From: a virus
DNA: 53,315 nt
Direction: 5' to 3' (one strand)
IMG/VR virus record: IMGVR_UViG_3300023278_000762
Coordinates: 1-53,315 of that record
Below are positions 36,652-45,029 of the stretch, one piece after another. Under the pieces are notes generated by a model that worked only from the letters and a program-made list of their open reading frames with translations, was not told the DNA's origin and ran no database searches. Each line of letters opens with the position of its first letter. The stretch's first letter is position 1. The position numbers were made by a program, and so were the translations under genes.

Positions 36652-37047
36652 ATGTATAAAGGATTTAAAGGTGTAGGACCTAATGGATTGGGTGGTGCTA
36701 AGAAACAATCAAGCTGCGGATGTAGTTCAGACTGCGGATGTAGTTCTCCGGCTAAAAAAACAAAAAGCAAATCGTATTCTCCTCCAAAAAATAAAAAATC
36801 TGGAAACTTTGCAGAAGTTAAAAAAGGTGGTGGCACAGGTAAAGATGCTGGCGGTGGAATGACAGCTAAAGGTGTTGCTAATTATAATAAGAAAACAGGG
36901 GGTAATCTAAAGACAGCTGTAACTAAAAAGCCGTCTGAAATGGATCCTGATAGTAAAGATGCTAAAAGAAGAAAATCATTCTGTGCTAGATCTAAAGGCT
37001 GGAGCTCTGAAAGAGGTAAAGCCGCTAGAAGAAAATGGAATTGTTAA
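36652..37047 (+). CDS. Cys- and Lys-rich SPAKK protein with C-terminal nucleic-acid-binding-like domain
   Basis: 131 residues. A tandem CGCSSDCGCSS unit (two near-identical 14-base DNA repeats) may bind metal. A SPAKK motif and a disordered Lys/Ser/Gly region follow. The end GGMTAKGVANYNKKTGGNLKTAV then AKRRKSFCARSKGWSSERGKAARRKWNC is a compact motif-rich domain that I recognise from small proteins of marine phages and cyanophages, with conserved CARS and RKW.C. It may bind nucleic acid. It is the second-to-last gene before the convergent terminator. Confidence 0.7.
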   Translation: MYKGFKGVGPNGLGGAKKQSSCGCSSDCGCSSPAKKTKSKSYSPPKNKKSGNFAEVKKGGGTGKDAGGGMTAKGVANYNKKTGGNLKTAVTKKPSEMDPDSKDAKRRKSFCARSKGWSSERGKAARRKWNC

Positions 37048-37064
37048 AATAAAAACAAATAAAA

Positions 37065-37301
37065 ATGAGAAATTTAAACTTAAGACAACAATTAAAAGAG
37101 TTTAGCAAAAGAAAAAAAGTTTCTATATTAAATTCAAAACCTCCAGTAGATCCGGATGCTCCGGGAACACCAGGTAAACCAGGATACGAGCCTCCTGTAA
37201 ATAGAGAAGATTTAGACGATAAAGGCAAAAAACTTTTTGATGCTAATCAGAAAAAAATAAAAAATAAAGTAAAAAAAAATAAAGTAAAAAAGAAAAAGTA
37301 A
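37065..37301 (+). CDS. Small basic protein with Gly/Pro segment
   Basis: 78 residues. Helical start (NLRQQLKEFSKRKKV), a short collagen-like GTPGKPGYEPP segment, and a very Lys-rich tail (KKIKNKVKKNKVKKKK). The last gene of the rightward module; its stop lies two bases before the terminator hairpin. The function is unknown. Confidence 0.6.
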   Translation: MRNLNLRQQLKEFSKRKKVSILNSKPPVDPDAPGTPGKPGYEPPVNREDLDDKGKKLFDANQKKIKNKVKKNKVKKKK

Positions 37302-37303
37302 AA

Positions 37304-37336
37304 AATAATGCCGCTAATTAATTTAGCGGCATTATT
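37304..37336. terminator. Bidirectional terminator between convergent modules
   Basis: Perfect 14-bp stem AATAATGCCGCTAA with a five-base loop (arms 37304-37317 and 37323-37336). On the - strand it is followed by long U runs (complement of the A-rich end of the previous gene), giving a textbook intrinsic terminator for the metabolic module. On the + strand the tail is weaker. It separates the two convergent transcription units. Confidence 0.9.
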
Positions 37337-37354
37337 AATTATATGTATAGCATA

Positions 37355-39076
37355 TTAGCCATCACACGCTAGACAATCTTCACTCATAGCTGAAGCCGCA
37401 ATATCTCCACGCAAGACGCTTTCAGTTCTAGTATAGTATAAAGTTTTTACACCTTTCTTCCAAGCTTCGAAATGAACTTTGTTCAACCATTTAGGAGTAG
37501 CTTCAGAAGGGAATGCAAGATTAAGACTTACGGATTGATCTACGTACTGTTGCCTGATCCCTGCTTGATTAACTAATTCCAACTGATTAATCTCCTTGAA
37601 TGTTCTAAAAACTTCCTTAGAAGGGATATTATGATCTCCTATCAATACATTATCAAGAGCATCGATATTTTGAACAGAACCTCCATCAGCTAATATCTTA
37701 TTCCATATATCACTAGTGTTTAATTCGTTGTCTTCAAGAACCTGTTCTAAGGTAGGATTCTTTCTTATAAAAGTCCCCTTGGCCGATTGCTCTGTGAATA
37801 CGTTCGCGGCCCACGGCTCAATACCCGGAGAAACATTACCGGAAAGCTTACTATTAGAGACAGTAGGAGCGATAGCACGAAGGTGAGTATTACGCCTACC
37901 AGTACCAACACACCAAAGAGGTTCCCCATATATTTCAGCAAGATTCCTTGATGCTCTTTCGCTTTCAATTTTGATTTGCGAAAATATCTTCCTAGTCTCA
38001 AACTGAGAAAGTAAACCTTCGAAAGGAATACCCTTTTCTTGGAGATACGTGTGCCATCCAAGGACTCCCAAGCCCAATGCTCGCCCTTTCTGTGCAGATC
38101 GAATAGCATTTTCGAACCCACGTAGTCCCTTTGCTCTTTGAATAAATTCTTCCATAACTCCATCAAGAAAGTAAATGGCGTCATGTATAAGATTAGTGTC
38201 TTTCCACTCTTCATATTTTGCTAAGTTTAATGATGATAAACAACATACAAAGCTATGTGTTTCATCCGTGTGTAATGCGATTTCAGAACATATATTAGTC
38301 ATATGCACCTTCAATCCGTTTTGTTTGTATGCTTCTGGATTTGCTTTATTAACGTTACCTTTAAACATTATATAAGGCTCACCAGTCGCTTTTCTTTTTC
38401 TTAATAATTTACTCCATTTAGCACGAGCTTCTTTGTCTCCTTGCTCTAGTCTACGCATAAACTTATCTCCAACAATAGCGCATTGATGCAAGTTAAGAGA
38501 TTGCCTATTAACATCTCCTTTGGGTTCCCTGATTTCAAGCCAGTCTTCGAAATCATTGTGTTCAATGTTAATATTAACAGAAGCAGCGCCTCTTCTTACA
38601 GAACCTTGATTGGTAGCAAGAATTGTAGAATCGTAAATTTTACAAAATGGTACTACTCCATCTGATGTTCCATTACCAGTTATCCTAGCTCCAGCGGGTC
38701 TGATTTGATTAATACCAATGCCAACACCGCCTCCATGCTTAGCTAACAGCATCATCTCTAGATTTTTCTGACCTATGTCCTGTATTGAATCTGCTACATC
38801 AACACCGAAACAACTAATAGGGAGACCACGGTCAGTACCAGTATTGCTAAGTACAGGAGATGCCAAACATAACCAACCATTCCAAATATAGTTGAAAAAT
38901 GTTTCAGCCATTTCAGGTTTATATAACCTACGAGCAACTGCTTTACTGACGCGATGGTATGCTTCTTTAGGCGTTTCTCCGTCAAATAAATATCCCCCGG
39001 ATATTGTCTTCTTGTATACGTCTGTATCACCCCACGCAGGGTAATCTTCTCCTTTAATCCAATTTTCATTCCACAT
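37355..39076 (-). CDS. nrdA: Ribonucleotide reductase, large subunit
   Basis: Class I ribonucleotide reductase alpha subunit, 573 residues, reducing ribonucleotides to dNTPs for phage DNA synthesis. Visible signatures: CFGVDV with the first redox Cys, NICSE (Asn261, Cys263, Glu265: thiyl radical and its neighbours), VCCLSSLNL with the partner Cys, the tandem Tyr of TLYYTRTES near the end, and the terminal CLACDG Cys pair for reduction by thioredoxin or glutaredoxin. The N-terminal ATP-cone seen in many bacterial NrdA proteins is absent, as usual for short phage versions. It is encoded downstream of nrdB with one small membrane gene between. Confidence 0.96.
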   Translation of the reverse strand: MWNENWIKGEDYPAWGDTDVYKKTISGGYLFDGETPKEAYHRVSKAVARRLYKPEMAETFFNYIWNGWLCLASPVLSNTGTDRGLPISCFGVDVADSIQDIGQKNLEMMLLAKHGGGVGIGINQIRPAGARITGNGTSDGVVPFCKIYDSTILATNQGSVRRGAASVNINIEHNDFEDWLEIREPKGDVNRQSLNLHQCAIVGDKFMRRLEQGDKEARAKWSKLLRKRKATGEPYIMFKGNVNKANPEAYKQNGLKVHMTNICSEIALHTDETHSFVCCLSSLNLAKYEEWKDTNLIHDAIYFLDGVMEEFIQRAKGLRGFENAIRSAQKGRALGLGVLGWHTYLQEKGIPFEGLLSQFETRKIFSQIKIESERASRNLAEIYGEPLWCVGTGRRNTHLRAIAPTVSNSKLSGNVSPGIEPWAANVFTEQSAKGTFIRKNPTLEQVLEDNELNTSDIWNKILADGGSVQNIDALDNVLIGDHNIPSKEVFRTFKEINQLELVNQAGIRQQYVDQSVSLNLAFPSEATPKWLNKVHFEAWKKGVKTLYYTRTESVLRGDIAASAMSEDCLACDG

Positions 39077-39077
39077 A

Positions 39078-39347
39078 TTATATTAAGTGATTTAACCAGG
39101 CTATTAACCCATTAATGTTTAATGCTACAAGGTTCCATTGTTTTCTTGAGGCTGTTTGTACTACTACTAATATAAAACCTATAATATATAATTCAGGTTG
39201 TATAGTCCATTGGGCAGCGATTAAAAAACCACTACCCATGTAACCTAGCCTACTCGCTAGTTTTTCTGAAGGCGTTAACTTTCTGGATCTTACCAAAGCT
39301 TTTAGCCATTTCTTTTTAAAACTTTTTAATTTATGAATCATTACCAA
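39078..39347 (-). CDS. Small membrane protein between nrdB and nrdA
   Basis: 89 residues, two or three hydrophobic segments (LGYMGSGFLIAAQWTI, LYIIGFILVVVQTAS, LVALNINGLIAWL) after a basic N-terminus. It overlaps the nrdB end by seven bases and lies one base before nrdA, so it is cotranslated with both. I do not recognise it. Small membrane proteins of this type accompany nucleotide genes in some marine phages, and transport of a precursor is possible but unsupported. Confidence 0.65.
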   Translation of the reverse strand: MVMIHKLKSFKKKWLKALVRSRKLTPSEKLASRLGYMGSGFLIAAQWTIQPELYIIGFILVVVQTASRKQWNLVALNINGLIAWLNHLI

Positions 39348-40309
39348 ATGTCTTCGAAGTTCTCCCCTTCACCAGCCTTCGAATAATCTGTCGGCCTAGT
39401 TGCGAAAAAATCAGTATGAGTGACCCCGCCGGTAAGATGATAGAACCAATCAAGATTAGCTGCTGCTTTCTCGTCATACGCGAAATACGAACCAAGGTCA
39501 ACGTAGCCAAGTTCCACAAGTTTTTCATTTGTTCTCTTTTTTATAAAATGCTTAAGATCATTAGCAGATATACCTTCTATATCACCCATTTCAAACATTT
39601 TGTTAATATAATCTATTTCTAACTTAACCATAGTCTCTGCAGCATCGACAACATCTGATCTACAAAGATTTAGTAGTTGGTTGTCTTCAGAGCACATGTC
39701 TCTAAATAATTTACAACCCATCTTACTGTGTAAAGATTCATCTCTAACAGACCATTTCATTTGTTGACCTACGCCTTTAAGAAGATTACGCATCTGAAAA
39801 CTATATAACACAGCAAAAGCAGAGTAAAGAGATACTCCTTCAGCAAAAGCACTAAAAATAGCAAGAGACTTACCGATGCTAGCAGGAGTATTACCTGAGT
39901 ATGCAAGTAGGTTTTCAAATCTTTTAGCCGTTGCAGGCTCGTGTAAAAACGCTTCATAATCTTCTAGTCCTAAAGTTTCGTTTAAATAGCTGTAAGCTAC
40001 AGCATGTATCGTTTCTTGTGATCCAAACATCATAGCCATTTGCTGTATTTCGTGTTTTGGAAACCAACCAACAACCTTTTGTGTCCAGTAATCAGACACA
40101 GCGCATTCTGTTTGTGCAAAACCTAGTAGTATATTACCAACTAAGTTTTTTTCTTTTTTATCTAGCTTCTCGTTCCAGTCTTTAACATCGCTTTGCATTG
40201 ATATCTCAGTGTGAAGCCAGAAAGCTTGAGCTTGTTTTAGCCAACCTTCAGTGTAGTACTCTGGGTACTCAAATGGTTTGTAAGCTATTCTTTTGTCAAA
40301 TAATCCCAT
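39341..40309 (-). CDS. nrdB: Ribonucleotide reductase, small subunit
   Basis: 322 residues. Di-iron ligands are visible: Glu68 (FAQTECAVSDYW), Glu99 and His102 (ETIHAVAY), Glu157 (AFAEGVSLY), Glu191 and His194 (RDESLH). The radical Tyr is Tyr106, seven residues after Glu99, as in E. coli. It should therefore form a tyrosyl-radical class I enzyme with the NrdA encoded next to it. The end GEGENFEDIW is the short C-terminal tail that docks into the large subunit. The start has an AATTAAT leader directly after a small frame. Confidence 0.96.
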   Translation of the reverse strand: MGLFDKRIAYKPFEYPEYYTEGWLKQAQAFWLHTEISMQSDVKDWNEKLDKKEKNLVGNILLGFAQTECAVSDYWTQKVVGWFPKHEIQQMAMMFGSQETIHAVAYSYLNETLGLEDYEAFLHEPATAKRFENLLAYSGNTPASIGKSLAIFSAFAEGVSLYSAFAVLYSFQMRNLLKGVGQQMKWSVRDESLHSKMGCKLFRDMCSEDNQLLNLCRSDVVDAAETMVKLEIDYINKMFEMGDIEGISANDLKHFIKKRTNEKLVELGYVDLGSYFAYDEKAAANLDWFYHLTGGVTHTDFFATRPTDYSKAGEGENFEDIW

Positions 40310-40310
40310 A

Positions 40311-40487
40311 TTAATTTTCTGTGTTTAATGATTTAATAGTCTCTAATGTATTTAGCCAGGCAGACATACTTGCAACTAAGTTTATTTTTGTTGGTGGTTT
40401 CTTTACAGCTGCTTTAAGCTGATAAATAACCTCGTCTAAAAAAAACACAGTAGCTTCTACTCTTTGACTTTCTTCTTCGTTATTCAA
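40311..40487 (-). CDS. Small helical protein before nrdB (TTG start)
   Basis: 58 residues with no ATG in frame; TTG at 40487 is the only start after a stop, overlapping the previous frame by eight bases. It reads as a helical acidic/amphipathic protein (NNEEESQRVEATVFFLDEVIYQLKAAVKK, then MSAWLNTLETIKSL). Its stop TAA is one base before the nrdB ATG (TAATATG). The tight packing suggests a real gene; function unknown. Confidence 0.5.
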   Translation of the reverse strand: MNNEEESQRVEATVFFLDEVIYQLKAAVKKPPTKINLVASMSAWLNTLETIKSLNTEN

Positions 40488-40632
40488 TCTTGTAGTATAG
40501 TGTTAAAGCAATGTCTACAAACGGCACGTATAGCACGTAAGTAGTTTGGTTCTCTTCAGGGTAAGTTCTTAATCCAAACAATATTCCAGGATATAATCCT
40601 ATTTCTAATATATACGCTTCAAGTTTTTTCAT
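40480..40632 (-). CDS. Small protein of unknown function
   Basis: 50 residues, ATG overlapping the previous gene's stop (ATGA) and its own end overlapping the next. Hydrophobic and aromatic, with LYPGILFGLRTYP and VLYVPFVDIALTLYYKIE. No catalytic motif. Cotranslated small genes like this fill the space upstream of nrdB. The TGCTATACGTG motif discussed elsewhere lies inside this frame. Confidence 0.5.
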   Translation of the reverse strand: MKKLEAYILEIGLYPGILFGLRTYPEENQTTYVLYVPFVDIALTLYYKIE

Positions 40633-40799
40633 CCTATAAATATTTTGTATTTGTCTTGTAGTTTAACTATATCTCTATATCTTACCTTACCTCTCATAGC
40701 CCAGCTCCATTTCCAATACTTCTCAATTTGCCTTTCAGCATACTTAAGTCTAGCTATTCTTTTCGATTGGCCAGGATGTGTTGTATCGTTTCGTCGCAT
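40629..40799 (-). CDS. Small basic protein of unknown function
   Basis: 56 residues, very basic with many Trp, Tyr and Lys (LKYAERQIEKYWKWSWAMRGKVRYRDIVKLQDKYKIFIG). The start lies 46 bases inside the endonuclease gene end in another frame, a longer overlap than neighbours, so a shorter downstream start is possible. It ends in an ATGA overlap with the next gene. Possibly nucleic-acid binding; function unknown. Confidence 0.45.
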   Translation of the reverse strand: MRRNDTTHPGQSKRIARLKYAERQIEKYWKWSWAMRGKVRYRDIVKLQDKYKIFIG

Positions 40800-41203
40800 G
40801 TCTTTTGATTTGATGGTTTATAAATCGCTCTAGGATCTTTATTGTTAGTCAACCAAAGCTTAAACAACTTCCATCTCATAGGGAATGATTCGTTAGCTCT
40901 ACCTTTAGTTTCTATTATGTAATCCCAAGATGAAAAGTCAGGCGTGTACTTGATGCCTAATATCTTTTTATTACCGCGGTTAACATATTCTCCTTTGCCG
41001 TTAGACTGCTTCTCAATAGATGTGTTGGTAAATTGAAACCCATCAACTAATTGAAAAACTTCTCCTTCATATCTGTCAAACAACTTATTCTTTTTAAGTT
41101 GAATGTACATATATTTCTCAAGCCCTGAAGCAAAGTCGATACCATCATATGATACCTTCTTTGCTCTAACTGGACCTTTCTTTTTTGATCTACGCTTAAT
41201 CAT
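40754..41203 (-). CDS. T7-endonuclease-I-like resolvase
   Basis: 149 residues from the ATG at 41203. A longer upstream extension has Cys/Lys-rich non-domain sequence and would overlap the next gene, so I prefer the later start. Pattern matches T7 endonuclease I: FASGLE (Glu29), YTPDF (Asp89) and IIETKG (Glu98, Lys100), the PD-(D/E)XK set that cleaves Holliday junctions and branched DNA. It would debranch replicative and recombination intermediates and cut host DNA. The surrounding genes are nucleotide-metabolism and replication genes, consistent with this role. Confidence 0.8.
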   Translation of the reverse strand: MIKRRSKKKGPVRAKKVSYDGIDFASGLEKYMYIQLKKNKLFDRYEGEVFQLVDGFQFTNTSIEKQSNGKGEYVNRGNKKILGIKYTPDFSSWDYIIETKGRANESFPMRWKLFKLWLTNNKDPRAIYKPSNQKTCDETIQHILANRKE

Positions 41204-41441
41204 GGAACTCTTGTAGCATTGATTCTTGCTCTTCTTCAGTGTATGCTTCTTTAGCTTTTTGTAAATACAATACAGCATCCATAAGCTCTTCTTGTAAGTG
41301 ATTAAGCCAATCAAACATTGCTGATGGATCTTGATCAAGAGTAACGCCGTACTTCTTAAAGCCTACATCAGATCTTTGTACAAATTTGTTAACAACACGT
41401 TTAACAACCGGGTCTCTAAATTCTATTTCTTGTTTTGTCAT
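41196..41441 (-). CDS. Small MazG-like/nucleotide-associated protein
   Basis: 81 residues, all helical (VVKRVVNKFVQRSDVGFKKYG, FDWLNHLQEELMDAVLYLQKAK). The EELMDA sequence resembles the metal-binding helix of all-alpha NTP pyrophosphohydrolases, but only one such motif is seen. It overlaps both neighbours, so it is cotranslated with the MazG-type gene upstream and the resolvase downstream. Similar small proteins occur in many marine phages. Confidence 0.6.
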   Translation of the reverse strand: MTKQEIEFRDPVVKRVVNKFVQRSDVGFKKYGVTLDQDPSAMFDWLNHLQEELMDAVLYLQKAKEAYTEEEQESMLQEFHD

Positions 41442-42238
41442 TATAGCGTAGATTTTACATAGTCATTAATTAACTCGTCTGTAGATTTTTCTTTTACAAA
41501 TGTCCCGTTAGTCATTTTACCTTTTCTGTCTTTAATAACACCATAAGCGTCTTCAACACAGTTTTCAATCTTAAGACCTTCTAATACCGCTAAATTAGTA
41601 AGAACAACAACTATGTCGCCAATAGCATCTATAATTTCAGGTTTATCTTTCCTAAGTAAAGCTGAAGCTAATTCACCAGCTTCTTCCATTAACTTAACAT
41701 ATTGCGTGTGTGAGTTGCCTTTGTCATATATACCTTTTTCATCAGCCCATATTCTTATTTTGTCATATATATTAGCTTTGCTTTTCTTTTTCTTTTTTGA
41801 AACGTTATTAGCAAAAGCTTTATTATATATGTAGCATCTATTTGGATTAAACATAGATGTTCTAGCGTTTTTTAATATCCAATCTATATTTTTTTTGGTT
41901 AGGCTAAAATTGCCATGTTCCGTTTCCCAGCTTAAATCTAAATTGTCCATTAGTTGGCCTTTCAGCTTGTTTAATGGACACGGAAATGTACTTGTTTGTT
42001 CAGTAACGTTTATTTTCATTTTATTTGAATTTATTAATTGTTTATAAGTTTGTCTATCAACTTTGTAACCATAAGCTTTTTGTAATGCAATTTCCTGAGC
42101 AGATATAAAATCTACATCTTCACTAGTCATTATAATTTTGTACTCATCAGATGAATAGCCTTGTTGCTTTGTTATGCGTCTTGCTGGGTTTTGTGTTATA
42201 CCTACTTTTTTTCCAGGTATGTGATAAAGATAATACAT
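41441..42238 (-). CDS. GIY-YIG-like domain fused to MazG pyrophosphohydrolase
   Basis: 265 residues from the ATG at 42238; an upstream TTG would overlap thyA. The C-terminal part (about 150-225) is a MazG-type NTP pyrophosphohydrolase: YVKLMEEAGELASALL with EExxE-like ligands and DAIGDIVVVLTNLA, the second ExxD-type helix. Such enzymes hydrolyse non-canonical or excess nucleoside triphosphates. The first 75 residues (MYYLYHIPGKKVGITQNPARRITKQQG) fit the start of a GIY-YIG nuclease domain with a degenerate YxL...VGIT motif and following Arg. The fusion suggests a DNA- or RNA-cutting activity linked to nucleotide cleanup; the nuclease part may be inactive. Confidence 0.8.
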   Translation of the reverse strand: MYYLYHIPGKKVGITQNPARRITKQQGYSSDEYKIIMTSEDVDFISAQEIALQKAYGYKVDRQTYKQLINSNKMKINVTEQTSTFPCPLNKLKGQLMDNLDLSWETEHGNFSLTKKNIDWILKNARTSMFNPNRCYIYNKAFANNVSKKKKKSKANIYDKIRIWADEKGIYDKGNSHTQYVKLMEEAGELASALLRKDKPEIIDAIGDIVVVLTNLAVLEGLKIENCVEDAYGVIKDRKGKMTNGTFVKEKSTDELINDYVKSTL

Positions 42239-42248
42239 AATTTTTAGT

Positions 42249-43076
42249 TTAGCCAACACTTAACGGAGCAGGAATTGCAGCGTAAGGATTGTAGTTATTA
42301 ATTTTAATTTGATCTTTCTCAGGAATGTAAACATGGTTAAGATTTATAAACATACCCTTGTCTAATTCTAAATCAGGTAACTTTCTGTTTGGACGCTTTA
42401 AATATTCTTTGGTTTGCTCTATATGATTGTTATATATGTGACAGTCACCAAGCTGAGCTGTTAAAGTACCTGGTATTAACCCAGCACCTTTAGCCAGCAT
42501 TTCTAGCATCAACCCATACATTACAATATCGTAAGGTAATCCTAAGAATAAATCAGCAGATCGTTGTTGCCACATTAAATTTAACTTACCATCAGCAATA
42601 TGTACTTGACAAGCATAATGACAAGGAGGCAGCGCCATGTCTTGCATCTCCTGTGGAGCCCATGCGGATATCATAAGGCGTCTTGAAGTTGGATTGTGTT
42701 TAATATCATTAACAAGATTATAAAGCTGATCTACGCCTTCGAAATCGCGCCATTGTTTTCCATACACAGGACCTAAAGTTTCATCAGTTCTACCTGAACG
42801 TTCATAATCAGGTCGCCAGTACTTAACACCGTTGTCTTCTAAATACTTTAGATCGGTTCGTCCTTGTAAAATCCATAGTAGCTCTGTTCTTGCAGCATTG
42901 AAAGATACTCTTTTTGATGTAAGAATTGGAAAGCCATGTGACATTTCATGCTTAAGTGTCCTGCCAAATAACGATCGTGTGCCTGTACCAGTTCTATCTG
43001 CTTTTTCAGAACCCGTGTTGAGAGTTTCTGATAGCAGTTGTTTATACTCGTTTTGTATGTCATTTGTTTTTTTCAT
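42249..43076 (-). CDS. thyA: Thymidylate synthase (ThyA type)
   Basis: 275 residues from the ATG at 43076; a longer upstream reading is out of pattern. Folate-dependent conversion of dUMP to dTMP. Signatures: RTGTGTRSLFGRT at the N-terminal dUMP/phosphate loop, LPPCHYACQVHI with catalytic Cys152, QQRSADLFLGLPYDIVMYGLM (the QRS(C)D.FLGLPFN motif), and GDCHIYNNH. With nrdA/nrdB, MazG and deoxyribonucleotidase genes it gives the phage its own dTTP supply. It overlaps the neighbouring small gene by a few bases. Confidence 0.95.
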   Translation of the reverse strand: MKKTNDIQNEYKQLLSETLNTGSEKADRTGTGTRSLFGRTLKHEMSHGFPILTSKRVSFNAARTELLWILQGRTDLKYLEDNGVKYWRPDYERSGRTDETLGPVYGKQWRDFEGVDQLYNLVNDIKHNPTSRRLMISAWAPQEMQDMALPPCHYACQVHIADGKLNLMWQQRSADLFLGLPYDIVMYGLMLEMLAKGAGLIPGTLTAQLGDCHIYNNHIEQTKEYLKRPNRKLPDLELDKGMFINLNHVYIPEKDQIKINNYNPYAAIPAPLSVG

Positions 43077-43305
43077 AGTAAAATTTTGCGTATTCAAATA
43101 TTTTAGTCCATATTTCAGTCTTGCCAAATGTTTCTGGACTTTGATTAGTTCTACCTTTGTTAGTTATGCTAACATACCAAGCTGTATCGTTTCTAGATAC
43201 TGGACCAATAAGTATGTCGTTTCTACAACACCACCTATAACTTTCCCATAAGTCCTCGTCGAATGGAGGTTTACCCATATTGCATTGCTTTTTCTTTACT
43301 CCCAT
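43060..43305 (-). CDS. Small protein between primase-helicase and thyA
   Basis: 81 residues. The ATG overlaps the primase-helicase stop by about ten bases and the frame ends 17 bases inside thyA; an internal ATG (43278) is an alternative. The sequence KPPFDEDLWESYRWCCRND and TAWYVSITNKGRTNQSPETFGK is Trp/Cys-rich with no recognised motif. Function unknown. Confidence 0.55.
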   Translation of the reverse strand: MGVKKKQCNMGKPPFDEDLWESYRWCCRNDILIGPVSRNDTAWYVSITNKGRTNQSPETFGKTEIWTKIFEYAKFYYEKNK

Positions 43306-45008
43306 GGCATCTTAACTCCGTCTAATGATACTTGCTCGTGAGGAATATATCCTCCTGAGTCAGGATTCCATTTGAAGTGTGCTTCTGCACCATTCTCTCC
43401 AAGATTTTGAAACTTTACTTTTAGAACTTTAACCATAACAGTTTTCTGTTCGTAGTTTCTATGCACTACTAATCCATGATAAGATGCATCATACCATTCA
43501 CCACCACCTTTAATATTGTACATTGTTGGCACTTCTATAACGCCTTTGTCGTTTTTGTACATCTTAGTTGGGTGAGCTACAATAATAACTAGTACATCAT
43601 ACTTCTTAGCAAACACTTCTATTTGCATTAAGTACTCCATAGTATACTTGTTTATATCATTGTCGTTTGCAGTATTCGCTCTTACTTTATTGAATGGATC
43701 AATAACTAAACACTTAATTCCTTTACGCTTTACTAGCTCAGCTCCTTTAGCAAGAACAGATTCTAAGTTATAACGCTCCATATCAACGTGATAGAAGTTG
43801 TCATTAACGTGATCTGCTACTGCATTCCAACGCTCGCCATAAACATCCGCTTTAGTAGGCATACCTCCCCAGACTTTACGCATTAATTTGTGGGCATGCA
43901 AAAAGTTCGGCTTGTTTTCAGGTGACGCAAATGCAGTCTTCCAACCGTAGTTAGCATTGTAACCTACACACATTTGATCAACAAAGTCAGACTTACCCGA
44001 ACTAGGTATGCCTGTCACTGTAATAAACTGTCCAGTATATGTTGAAAATATATCATCAAAGTTATCTAAACCAACTTGAAATCCTGGTTTAAATCCATTG
44101 TTGACAAAATCAATAACTTCAGCTTCGTGATCTTTAAATGTAGTTACATTTTCTAGAGGTACTGGCTTTGCGCCAGTTATTCTAGCTACTAGCTTATCTT
44201 TGCCATGTTTAATTAAGTATTCGTTCGCATCTTTACAATCTTCAAAAGTTGCAGTTAAGCACACTTCGGAACCTAATCTTCTAATTAATTCAGTTTGCAA
44301 CGCTAAACCTGCGTCGTCAGTGTCTGTAGCAATTATTATGTTATCCATGTGCTCGAAATAATCGATACAAGAATCTAAATAGTCAAGGTTGTTGGTTTTT
44401 AATGTAGCTCCGTTAGGAACAGATATTGCATTAGAAATACCTGCTTCATATAAAGCTAACACATCCATTTCACCTTCAACTATAACACAGTAATCGTGTC
44501 CTACAATACTATCTATGTTATAAAATACTTTTTCAGCTCCTTTAAAAAGCTTAAAGTTTTTTCTACCGTCACGATATTTGACATTTAATAGCTCGCCACC
44601 CATAAAGTAATTAAACTTTATAACGTTTTCAGACTTTTGTGTTTGGGGCATCCATTCAGGACCCTCACCGACTTTTAGATCAATGAGAGTCTGTTTGGAA
44701 ATACCTCTAGTTTTAAACCAATCTTCAACAGCAGTACTTGGTTCACGTATAGCATCCGTCTGTGGAGGTTTAACATAAACCTTTTCAGCTTCACCTTTAC
44801 GCTTGTAAGTATGCAATTGAAAACTAGTATCACAATTATGACAAGTACCGAGACCACGTTCCCAATCATAAGAAGCACACTTTGCTTTCTGATTCTTAGG
44901 TTTTCTATCAGGAGAACAAGTTGGGCATATACCCTGCTTCTTGCCTTCTTCAAGTTTGTGTTGATTGAATACATCAATCTCAAATCCATTGATCTCGTTT
45001 GTTTGCAT
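43296..45008 (-). CDS. T7-type primase-helicase
   Basis: 570 residues, the T7 gp4 layout. An N-terminal zinc ribbon (Cys28, Cys31, Cys56, Cys59: CPTC...CHNC) reads template for primer synthesis. TOPRIM primase motifs EGEMD (Glu178) and ATDTDDAG (Asp229, Asp231) follow. The RecA-like hexameric helicase has Walker A GIPSSGKS (333-340) and Walker B CLVIDPFNKV. It unwinds DNA at the fork and primes the lagging strand. A partner DNA polymerase is expected but not in this window. The codon use is typical for the module. Confidence 0.95.
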   Translation of the reverse strand: MQTNEINGFEIDVFNQHKLEEGKKQGICPTCSPDRKPKNQKAKCASYDWERGLGTCHNCDTSFQLHTYKRKGEAEKVYVKPPQTDAIREPSTAVEDWFKTRGISKQTLIDLKVGEGPEWMPQTQKSENVIKFNYFMGGELLNVKYRDGRKNFKLFKGAEKVFYNIDSIVGHDYCVIVEGEMDVLALYEAGISNAISVPNGATLKTNNLDYLDSCIDYFEHMDNIIIATDTDDAGLALQTELIRRLGSEVCLTATFEDCKDANEYLIKHGKDKLVARITGAKPVPLENVTTFKDHEAEVIDFVNNGFKPGFQVGLDNFDDIFSTYTGQFITVTGIPSSGKSDFVDQMCVGYNANYGWKTAFASPENKPNFLHAHKLMRKVWGGMPTKADVYGERWNAVADHVNDNFYHVDMERYNLESVLAKGAELVKRKGIKCLVIDPFNKVRANTANDNDINKYTMEYLMQIEVFAKKYDVLVIIVAHPTKMYKNDKGVIEVPTMYNIKGGGEWYDASYHGLVVHRNYEQKTVMVKVLKVKFQNLGENGAEAHFKWNPDSGGYIPHEQVSLDGVKMPWE

Positions 45009-45029
45009 TTAATTTAATTTAATTGTTAG

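Noticed and set aside
41204-41338. N-terminal extension of the endonuclease-I-like gene
   Set aside because: The extra residues are not domain-like and overlap the neighbouring gene; ATG 41203 directly precedes the conserved region.
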